A DNA stretch of 5,875 nucleotides from a bacterium (lineage in GTDB: Bacteria > Coprothermobacterota > Coprothermobacteria > Coprothermobacterales > JAADFF01): positions 1 through 5,875 of the forward strand of contig JAMORD010000124.1 of the NCBI GenBank assembly GCA_027063755.1, given 5' to 3'. The translations under genes and the position numbers were made by a program. Below the pieces are notes generated by a model. That model was given only the letters and a program-made list of their open reading frames with translations, was not told the DNA's origin and searched no databases. Positions 1 to 5,503 of this stretch are shown piece by piece (position 1 is the stretch's first letter; each line of letters opens with the position of its first letter).

Positions 1-270
1 CATTGGTATGGTAAGATTTACTCTGACAAAGTGCGGCTTGCTTTCCACAATGTTCCCGTTCCACCAGCGGGGTTAACAGAATGTATCCCTAAGGGAGAGT
101 TTTTTCCCATATATGCCTCTTATAGAGATGTGGGGGTAGGAGAGGAAAGGGTATATATGTCTGGAGTTGTATGGTTGCATATTCCCTTGAAGCTATTAAG
201 AGGAGGATATATGTATATTTCTATTCCCACACGGGTTGAACTGGAATATAAGGTGGTGCATGTTCCGTGA
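1..270 (+). CDS. C-terminal part of an unrecognised protein (5' end outside the window)
   Basis: The frame is open from the first base of the window to a TGA at 268-270, giving 89 codons, so the true start lies upstream. The GTG at position 31 is probably internal. I do not recognise the family. The visible part alternates short hydrophobic stretches with charged and glycine/proline turns (for example the FHNVPVPPAG segment), which suggests a mostly beta-strand soluble or exported domain. I see no membrane helix, metal-binding cluster or catalytic motif; there is one cysteine. Its stop codon overlaps the start of the downstream membrane protein gene (GTGA/TGATG arrangement), so the two are probably translationally coupled and may work together. 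That it is coding rests on the uninterrupted frame and the tight coupling to the next gene. The function is unknown. Confidence 0.6.
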   Translation, partial: HWYGKIYSDKVRLAFHNVPVPPAGLTECIPKGEFFPIYASYRDVGVGEERVYMSGVVWLHIPLKLLRGGYMYISIPTRVELEYKVVHVP

Positions 271-677
271 TGGCCTTTCCCCTGTTTGGTAAACTGTGTC
301 TGCTAATATTGGGTATGATAGTTGCCCTTATATTTAAAAGGAGAAATACAAAGTTTGTTATCTATCTCTCTGTAATTTTATGGGGGCTAGATATTATTTT
401 GACTGAGGTACTTCTACACTATCATAATCCTATGCACTTTCAGATTTTACTTCACCCTATTGTTTCTCAGATTTTGACACTAATATTTTATGGTAGCAGT
501 TTGCTCCTTATGCTCTATGTGCCTTTCTGGGGGAGCTTCTTATTTGCAGGTTTAATATTGCTATCCGGTGTTTCTATGAATAGTCTTGGCATATGGGTTG
601 TATTAGCTATTACTTCATATTATGTCAGGTTATATGACGATAAGGGTAAATGGAAAACCGTTGAAGATGGCGGTTAA
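267..677 (+). CDS. Small integral membrane protein, about four transmembrane helices, function unknown
   Basis: This encodes a 136-residue, very hydrophobic protein. Likely membrane segments lie at about residues 4-22, 30-50, 62-86 and 88-117. A basic loop (KRRNTK) follows the first helix, and the charged C-terminal tail (about 118-136) is probably cytoplasmic; by the positive-inside rule the KRRNTK loop should also be inside. No family motif is recognisable. The start is either GTG at 267 or the adjacent ATG at 270. Both overlap the TGA of the preceding gene, and a purine-rich AAGGTGG at about 250-256 fits the GTG slightly better by spacing. Overlap with the upstream frame suggests co-translation. 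The TAA stop at 675-677 is directly followed by the stop of the convergent DUF402 gene with no gap, and I see no terminator between them. It could be a membrane partner of the upstream protein, but nothing in the sequence shows this. Confidence 0.7.
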   Translation: MMAFPLFGKLCLLILGMIVALIFKRRNTKFVIYLSVILWGLDIILTEVLLHYHNPMHFQILLHPIVSQILTLIFYGSSLLLMLYVPFWGSFLFAGLILLSGVSMNSLGIWVVLAITSYYVRLYDDKGKWKTVEDGG

Positions 678-1220
678 TTATCTCGCTATCGGTGGCGTAA
701 AGAGTGCTTTGGTTTTGGTGTCTATGTATCTTTTTACAAACTCCTCTACAGCTATGTCTTTAACTTCTTCCCATATGTTCTGACACACGACCTTGGCATG
801 GTTGTATTCATCTTTTGTTATCCAGCCCTTTTTTAGTGCTTCTTCAAGCTCGTCTTTGTCTTCAATGATTTTTCTACCGTCTGTAAACTCTATGATGTCA
901 AGAAACAGGTCTTTGAATAGTATGTAGCCATCGTGCTTTTCTACTTTGCCTATGTCTATATAGAAGTTGTAGCCTCTATAGGGACGAAAACCCTCTGTAT
1001 ACAGTTTGCTAATTCTGACAGACAAGGATGGTATAACAAGAGCCTGTTTGTAGATAATAGGGGTTTTTTTAAAGGCCTTTACGAAGGGGCGTTCGTAGTA
1101 TACGAAGTCGTGTCCTGTGATAAGTTTCTTTATGGGGGCAGAGATCTTCTTTATGCCTTCTCTGTATACTTCTTCTCTTGCGTATTTATCTGTGTATATT
1201 CTAAAGATTTTTTCAACCAC
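678..1220 (-). CDS. DUF402 family protein
   Basis: This 180-residue protein carries a DUF402-like domain over about residues 80-150. A glycine/tyrosine-rich strand (YNFYIDIG, 84-91) leads into the family-typical acidic strand pair (KDLFLDII, 103-110), a TDG turn (113-115), an acidic EDKDELEEAL helix start (120-129), and a helix ending near residue 150. Asp104, Asp108, Asp114, Asp121 and Asp123 are the candidate metal-binding acids. Stand-alone DUF402 proteins of about 175-180 residues include the Gram-positive nucleoside tri-/diphosphate phosphatases (YgaC/Ntdp type), and the domain also occurs fused to RNase E/G-like proteins. Phosphatase activity is therefore possible but not shown. The start is GTG at 1220 with AAAGGA ten bases upstream; no other in-frame start fits. 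It lies downstream of AOR on the same strand but is separated from it by a strong hairpin terminator, so expression must come from readthrough or a promoter I cannot identify. Confidence 0.72.
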   Translation of the reverse strand: MVEKIFRIYTDKYAREEVYREGIKKISAPIKKLITGHDFVYYERPFVKAFKKTPIIYKQALVIPSLSVRISKLYTEGFRPYRGYNFYIDIGKVEKHDGYILFKDLFLDIIEFTDGRKIIEDKDELEEALKKGWITKDEYNHAKVVCQNIWEEVKDIAVEEFVKRYIDTKTKALFTPPIAR

Positions 1221-1247
1221 CGTCTCACAATCCTTTCGTGGAATACA

Positions 1248-1272
1248 AAAGGGGGCCTCAAAGGCCCCCTTT
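1248..1272 (-). terminator. Rho-independent terminator of the AOR transcript
   Basis: A perfect 10-bp inverted repeat (AAAGGGGGCC / GGCCCCCTTT) surrounds a five-base loop. On the minus strand it starts eight bases after the AOR stop codon and runs into TTTTGTATT, a U-rich tail typical of intrinsic termination. On the plus strand the tail is only TTTATG, so it is mainly a minus-strand terminator. It separates AOR from the downstream DUF402 gene. Confidence 0.85.
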
Positions 1273-1280
1273 ATGCAGGT

Positions 1281-3086
1281 TTATATAATACCCAGACGCT
1301 GTAGTGTTTCAAATGTAGGACGACCTTCTTCGTCCCATCCTCTGACCTTATAGTACTCTGGTAGAAGTTCTGGTACCTTGGCAACCCAACCCTTAGATGG
1401 TCCTTCGGGCATGGGCTCTTCAAGGAGTCTCTTAGGTAGAGTATCGTCTTCTTTGGTGAATCCTACATCAAGGTTATATAGTCTTTCAAGGTTCCATATT
1501 CTTTCACCGGCTTCAAGGGCTGTATCTGCTGTGTACTCAACACCGGTAATAGCACTGACAAGTGCTGCGTAGTCTTCAGCACCCAATGCAAAGGATGTAA
1601 ACAGACATAAGCCAGCAGAATCAATGAAGCCTGTAAGATCTTGGAATATCTTTACCCACTGGGCTTTGCCTTCAAGGGCAAATCTGTCTATTGCCTCAGG
1701 TGTGGCCAACACCTCAGGGGATATGAGGTAAGCTCTAACATGGCAACCACCACGGTTGTTGGTGGCATAGGCCAGTGCGTGGCCCTGAACACCTCTTGGG
1801 TCATATGCAGGCAGTTCCTGTTTCTTAACACTCATAGAAAATTCGGGATGACCATACATCTCGCCCAGTCTATAGGAGCCTTCTGCCAGCTTGTCACCAA
1901 AGCCCTCTCTCTTGGCCAGTTTCTCAAGCCAGTAGAGGAGTGCCTCTGCATTACCGAATTTTAGTTCGGGTCCTTCACCAATATCTTCTTTAGGAATAAT
2001 GCCTCTTTCATACATCTCCATGGCTGCTGCTATGGTGCTACCGGCAGAAATAGTGTCAAGACCCATATCATCGCATATATAGTTTGCCTTGATGATGGCC
2101 TTAAGGTCGGAAATACCACAGTCGGCACCGAGAGCCCAGATAGATTCATACTCAGGACCTTCGCCTTCTTCACCGTCAATCTTCGTTACACGACCGCAAG
2201 CAATAGGACATGCAAAACAACCTTTGTTGGTAACAAGGTATTTCTCGGCCAATGTTTCACCAGATATCTCTTCGGCTGCTTCGTATACACCTGTCTGGAA
2301 GTTCTTTACTGGGAATATACCTGCTTTGTTGATGATGTTAACGAGAACAGCAGTACCATAATTGGGCAGTCCCTGGCCAGTAATACCATTTTCTTTGATC
2401 TTCTGCATAGATTTGACAAGGGCATCTCTGAACTTTTCTGGGTCTGCTACTTTTACCTCACCATGTCCTCTGACGACAACGGCTTTGAGGTTTTTGGAAC
2501 CCATTACTGCACCAACACCAGTACGACCAGCGGCACGGTGCTCATCGTTTACAACTGCAGCAAATTTTACGAGGTTTTCACCAGCAGGACCTATGGCGGC
2601 AACCTCTATCTTGTCGTCGCCAATCTCCTCTTTCAGGGTGCGCGTTGTTGCAGATACGCCTTTGCCCCACAGGTGAGATGCATCTCTCAGTTCAACTTTG
2701 TCATCGTTGATGTAGAGATACACGGGTTTCTCTGCCTTACCCTCAAAGATAATCATGTCCCAACCGGCTTTCTTCAGCTCTGCACCGAAGAAGCCACCAG
2801 AGTTGGAAGAGGCAATGGTGCCTGTTAGTGGACCTCTGGTAACGACCATGTAACGGCCACCGGTTGGTGCGTTTGTACCTGTAGCGGGACCAGTTGCGAA
2901 TATTAGTTTGTTCTCTGGAGATAGTGGGTCAACATTGTGAGGTACTTCTTCAAAGAAGTACTTGGTGGCAAGTCCTCTACCACCAACATAGTCCTTGGCC
3001 CACTTCATGTTCAGTGGTTCTGCAGTAATCTCTCCTGTAGTGAGATTGACACGAAGAATTTTTCCGGCCCATCCGCCGTAGTTCAT
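1281..3086 (-). CDS. aor: Tungsten-type aldehyde:ferredoxin oxidoreductase
   Basis: This 601-residue cytoplasmic enzyme oxidises aldehydes to carboxylic acids and passes electrons to ferredoxin, using a bis-pterin tungsten (or molybdenum) cofactor and one [4Fe-4S] cluster. The length equals that of Pyrococcus furiosus AOR (605), and the two are near-collinear. Visible landmarks: N-terminal cofactor domain with NAPTGGRY (72-79), [11 protein letters not shown] (94-104) and [20 protein letters not shown] (183-202); cluster ligands Cys290, Cys293, Cys297 and Cys494; pterin motifs DDMGLD (339-344) and DSAGLC (489-494); and probable active-site residues Glu314 and His449, matching Glu313 and His448 of P. 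furiosus. Both ExxH motifs that hold the inter-subunit iron in P. furiosus are altered (Lys333 and Leu384). The start is ATG 3086, preceded by GGGAGGGTGAT, and it matches the family N-terminus; a GTG nine bases upstream lies inside that ribosome binding site. The gene is monocistronic or nearly so, with its own promoter, structured leader and terminator. Confidence 0.96.
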   Translation of the reverse strand: MNYGGWAGKILRVNLTTGEITAEPLNMKWAKDYVGGRGLATKYFFEEVPHNVDPLSPENKLIFATGPATGTNAPTGGRYMVVTRGPLTGTIASSNSGGFFGAELKKAGWDMIIFEGKAEKPVYLYINDDKVELRDASHLWGKGVSATTRTLKEEIGDDKIEVAAIGPAGENLVKFAAVVNDEHRAAGRTGVGAVMGSKNLKAVVVRGHGEVKVADPEKFRDALVKSMQKIKENGITGQGLPNYGTAVLVNIINKAGIFPVKNFQTGVYEAAEEISGETLAEKYLVTNKGCFACPIACGRVTKIDGEEGEGPEYESIWALGADCGISDLKAIIKANYICDDMGLDTISAGSTIAAAMEMYERGIIPKEDIGEGPELKFGNAEALLYWLEKLAKREGFGDKLAEGSYRLGEMYGHPEFSMSVKKQELPAYDPRGVQGHALAYATNNRGGCHVRAYLISPEVLATPEAIDRFALEGKAQWVKIFQDLTGFIDSAGLCLFTSFALGAEDYAALVSAITGVEYTADTALEAGERIWNLERLYNLDVGFTKEDDTLPKRLLEEPMPEGPSKGWVAKVPELLPEYYKVRGWDEEGRPTFETLQRLGII

Positions 3087-3090
3087 AAAT

Positions 3091-3101
3091 ATCACCCTCC
3101 C
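3091..3101 (-). promoter_or_regulatory. AOR ribosome binding site, sequestered in the leader stem
   Basis: The minus-strand sequence GGGAGGGTGAT ends four bases before ATG 3086 and closely resembles the complement of the 16S rRNA 3' end. It decides the start: the in-frame GTG (3095-3093) falls inside this site and so is unlikely to be used. Nine of its eleven bases lie in the closing stem of the leader. Confidence 0.8.
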
Positions 3102-3203
3102 TTTATTCCTCCCCTTTGCAACAGCAGGTACGTCCGTTGCCGGGCGTGCCCTATCGGTCTATGTGGCCCAGAGGGTCACATAGACTCGGAGAGGGTGATT
3201 TTC
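3091..3203 (-). ncRNA. Structured leader of AOR, candidate Moco/Tuco-type riboswitch
   Basis: Read as minus-strand RNA, the leader begins at the predicted transcription start and ends just before the AOR start codon. A perfect 9-bp closing stem pairs AUCACCCUC (3199-3191) with GAGGGUGAU (3099-3091); a further AA/UU pair lies beyond an A-A mismatch. This stem buries the AOR Shine-Dalgarno sequence. Inside the junction are: a long hairpin at 3185-3157 (9 bp plus an inner CCC/GGG, loop UCU); a short GGG/CCC hairpin at about 3151-3142; and a GCAAC/GUUGC stem (3140-3136 with 3122-3118). The segment CUCUCC (3193-3188) can also pair with GGGGAG (3114-3109), which offers a competing or extending helix. 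Moco/Tuco riboswitches are known to regulate cofactor-biosynthesis and cofactor-using genes, AOR included, and occlusion of the ribosome site fits a translational OFF switch. The pairing is seen directly; the family assignment is inferred, as no covariance search was possible. Confidence 0.62.
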
Positions 3204-3211
3204 TATTTAAT

Positions 3212-3217
3212 ATTATA
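3212..3217 (-). promoter_or_regulatory. -10 box of the AOR promoter
   Basis: The minus strand reads TATAAT here, within TGCTATATAAT, so an upstream TG is also present. The expected transcription start, near 3204-3206, is only a few bases before the first paired base of the structured leader (3202 or 3199), which supports both calls. No good -35 box lies 16-18 bp upstream, so an activator or TG contacts may help. Confidence 0.6.
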
Positions 3218-3229
3218 TAGCAACTACAT

Positions 3230-3252
3230 GCAAATAGGGTATATAAATTTGC
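3230..3252. repeat. Inverted repeat GCAAAT-N11-ATTTGC, possible operator
   Basis: Perfect 6-bp arms at 3230-3235 and 3247-3252 cover the expected -35 region of the AOR promoter. Position and symmetry suit a dimeric regulator. The region is AT-rich, so a chance match is possible. Confidence 0.25.
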
Positions 3253-3305
3253 GATATACGATGAATGGAGTTGGTGTTCACGACATATGTAGGCTAGCGG
3301 TGAAG

Positions 3306-3314
3306 TGTTATAAT
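3306..3314 (+). promoter_or_regulatory. Extended -10 promoter element for the MFS transporter operon
   Basis: TGTTATAAT is a perfect extended -10 (TGnTATAAT). It would start transcription near 3321, leaving a short leader of about 35 nt before ATG 3356. There is no convincing -35 at 17 bp, as is usual for extended -10 promoters. The promoter is divergent from the AOR promoter; the two -10 boxes are about 90 bp apart. Confidence 0.6.
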
Positions 3315-3355
3315 TTCTTAACTATTGTCAATAAGAGTGGGAGGTGCGGGGAATC

Positions 3356-4636
3356 ATGAATGAGACATCTACCGGTTATAAAAAGTGGCTTGTGTGGGGT
3401 GTAATGGTAATAGCCTACATGCTTGTGTTCTTCCATCGCTATTCAATGGGTAGCATGGGCGACTTTATTATGAAAGACTTTGGTACTACTGCGGCTGTGA
3501 TAGGCATGATTGGTGCTATGTATTCGTGGGCTTATATGCTTATGCAGCTGCCTGCTGGTATGCTTGCCGATTCTATTGGACCAAGATATACGGCTGCCAC
3601 CGGTATGCTTGTGACTTTCATTGGTTCACTAATCTTTGCCTATGCTCCAAATGTCCATATGGTTATGATAGGTCGTTTTATCATTGGTATAGGTGTTAGC
3701 GTTATATTCATATCTACTCTGAGAATACAGGCATCGTGGTTTTCTCCTACAGAGTTCACCCGTATGTCAGGTCTTACGGTATTTATGGGCAAAATTGGTG
3801 CCCTTATTGCAGAGACACCATTGGTTGTGATGATAGAAAAGTATGGATGGAGAAATACCAGTGTTATTATTGGTGTGGCATCTCTGCTACTTTCTATTTT
3901 GATATTCCTATTTGTTAGAAATACACCACATGGTGATAAGTACGAGCACAGTGATGTTAGTATTTGGGAGGGACTTATATCTGCTCTGAAGAATAAGTAT
4001 ACATGGTTTCCCATGCTTGTGTTCTTTGGTATATATGCCTCATTTATGGCTTTTTCAGCCCAGTGGGGCAACAAGTTCCTTCAAGATGTCTATCACATAT
4101 CCAAAACTGCCGCAGCCAACTATGTGATGGCATCTATTATTGGACATATGCTTGGTGCCGTTACCCATGGTAGCATGTCCGATATGCTCCGCAGTAGAAA
4201 ATGGTATATGGCCGCCGTTGTAGGTATATATGCTTCTTTATATCCCATTATGATATGGGGTATGAAGGCTGGTTGGCTGACAGTAGGAATAGCACTGTAT
4301 GTTATGTTCTTCCTTGTGGGTTTTACATCTGCCGGTCTTATCATTTCCTATACGGCCTCTAAAGAGGTTAATATGCCAAGGTTTTCTGGTATTGCTACAT
4401 CTATTGTCAATATGGGGGGGTTCCTTGGTTCTGCTATAGCCCGCCCTTGGTTTGGAAAGATTCTTGATGGCTATGTGCTGAAGGTTGTTGATGGAGTAAA
4501 GGTGTATAGTATAGATGGATATATAAAGGGGTTCTGGTTCTTGTTCTTCCTTGCCCTTATTGCATTTGTCGGAGCACTCTTGACATACGAAACAGGGGCA
4601 CAGAATAGATACGAGGAGATTATAGCCCGCAAATAG
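3356..4636 (+). CDS. Major facilitator superfamily transporter, 12 transmembrane helices
   Basis: This 426-residue inner-membrane carrier would move a small solute using an ion or solute gradient. The hydrophobic pattern gives two six-helix halves, with a hydrophilic central loop at about residues 188-215. The MFS signature motif A is clear between helices 2 and 3 (GMLADSIGPRY, 68-78), and a weaker copy sits at the matching place in the second half (HGSMSDMLRSRK, 271-282). Helix 1 ends with FFHRYS (25-30), which puts Arg28 near the membrane centre, often seen in carriers of anionic organic compounds. An extended loop (about 368-390) precedes the last helix. The start is ATG 3356 with GGAGGTG nine bases upstream; the in-frame GTG at 3344 lies inside that site. 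It is the first gene of an operon with the next two genes and is divergent from AOR. The substrate cannot be read from the sequence; an organic or amino-acid-derived acid is a guess from context. Confidence 0.9.
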   Translation: MNETSTGYKKWLVWGVMVIAYMLVFFHRYSMGSMGDFIMKDFGTTAAVIGMIGAMYSWAYMLMQLPAGMLADSIGPRYTAATGMLVTFIGSLIFAYAPNVHMVMIGRFIIGIGVSVIFISTLRIQASWFSPTEFTRMSGLTVFMGKIGALIAETPLVVMIEKYGWRNTSVIIGVASLLLSILIFLFVRNTPHGDKYEHSDVSIWEGLISALKNKYTWFPMLVFFGIYASFMAFSAQWGNKFLQDVYHISKTAAANYVMASIIGHMLGAVTHGSMSDMLRSRKWYMAAVVGIYASLYPIMIWGMKAGWLTVGIALYVMFFLVGFTSAGLIISYTASKEVNMPRFSGIATSIVNMGGFLGSAIARPWFGKILDGYVLKVVDGVKVYSIDGYIKGFWFLFFLALIAFVGALLTYETGAQNRYEEIIARK

Positions 4637-4651
4637 AAAGGAAGTATCTAT

Positions 4652-5503
4652 ATGTTGAAAATAAGTACAGCCGGTATCCCCCTATCGGCTCCAGATAGGA
4701 GTGTGATAGGGGGACTTGAGTATTTGGCATCGTTGGGACTTGATGGTATGGAGCTTGAATTTGTCAGAGGGGTGTACCTCAAGCCTGCTATGGCAGAACA
4801 GGTGAGGTATACAGCCGAACGTTTGGGACTGACACTGACTGTTCATGCTCCATACTGGATAAACTTTGCCTCACTTGATGAAGAAAAACGTATTCGTAGT
4901 AGAAAGTATCTCTTTGATTCAGCATATATTGGCTATCTTGCCGGTGCCACATCGGTTGTGTTCCACCCTGCATGGTATCAAGGGAGGCCTTCTGATGAGG
5001 TGCTTAATATTGTGTGGCACGAGCTGGAGATTGTCCTTGAAGATTTAGACAGAGAAGGCATTTATATAGATATAAGGCCCGAGCTTATGGGTAAACTATC
5101 ACAGTTTGGCTCACTTGATGAGCTCATAAAGTTGTATAAGTTGTCTGATGGTAGACTGAAACCGTGTATTGATTTTGCCCACCTTCAGGCCCGTACCATA
5201 GGCAAGGTCAACGGCTATAACGATTGGGATTATATTCTTACGAAACTTGAAAAGGCCATGGGCCCAGAAATTCTAAAAGATATGCATATACACTTTTCCG
5301 GCATAGAATTTGGACCCAAGGGAGAAATTAGGCATCTGCCATTTGCCGAGGCCACCATTGATGTTGACGGTTGGCTATCCCTTATGGTAGATAGAGAGAT
5401 AGCAGGTGTCGTTGTGGTTGAAAGCCCTATCCTTGAAGATGATGCAATGATGCTAAAAAATCGCTATGTTGTCCTTGAAAGGGGGATCAGCACTTGGAGA
5501 TAA
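4652..5503 (+). CDS. Endonuclease IV-like TIM-barrel protein (AP endonuclease family 2)
   Basis: This 283-residue cytoplasmic protein has the length and ligand spacing of endonuclease IV, a three-zinc enzyme that cuts DNA at abasic sites. Metal-ligand candidates occur in the family order: His65 (VHAPYWINFAS), His105 (FHPAWY), Glu144 (RPELMGK), Asp174 and His177 (CIDFAHLQA), His214 (HIHFSGIEFG), His228 (IRHLPF) and Glu257 (VVVESPI). These line up with E. coli Nfo His69, His109, Glu145, Asp179, His182, His216, His231 and Glu261. The ligand matching Asp229 is Ile226, with Glu225 beside it. The HFSGIE...RH form resembles what I recall of archaeal-type members of the superfamily, so a repair nuclease is likely but a sugar-isomerase-like or other role is possible. 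The start ATG 4652 has AAAGGAAG ending seven bases upstream. It follows the transporter by 15 bp and overlaps the next gene by 10 bp, so all three are probably co-transcribed. Confidence 0.82.
   Translation: MLKISTAGIPLSAPDRSVIGGLEYLASLGLDGMELEFVRGVYLKPAMAEQVRYTAERLGLTLTVHAPYWINFASLDEEKRIRSRKYLFDSAYIGYLAGATSVVFHPAWYQGRPSDEVLNIVWHELEIVLEDLDREGIYIDIRPELMGKLSQFGSLDELIKLYKLSDGRLKPCIDFAHLQARTIGKVNGYNDWDYILTKLEKAMGPEILKDMHIHFSGIEFGPKGEIRHLPFAEATIDVDGWLSLMVDREIAGVVVVESPILEDDAMMLKNRYVVLERGISTWR

Noticed and set aside
933-1353. Plus-strand open frames opposite the DUF402 gene and the AOR 3' end
   Set aside because: They are antisense to well-supported coding sequence, cross the terminator, and show no family-like features or good ribosome binding sites.
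3087-3095. GTG at 3095 as the AOR start, adding three residues
   Set aside because: The GTG lies within the ribosome binding site GGGAGGGTGAT, and the family N-terminus matches the ATG at 3086. The upstream GGGGAGGA block could serve it only with long spacing.
3157-3185. Strong hairpin read on the plus strand as a transcription terminator
   Set aside because: On neither strand is it followed by a U tract. It fits as an internal arm of the minus-strand AOR leader.
3239-3259. Second inverted repeat GTATAT-N9-ATATAC
   Set aside because: It is a short repeat of alternating A and T in an AT-rich promoter region, likely by chance.
2937-3359. A 140-codon plus-strand frame running through the AOR 5' end and the control region
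   Set aside because: It overlaps the AOR start, the structured leader and both promoters. The product is cysteine-rich and shows no recognisable domain, as expected of a shadow frame.
3640-4074. Minus-strand open frame within the MFS gene
   Set aside because: It is the complement of membrane-helix codons of a clear transporter, with no independent signals.
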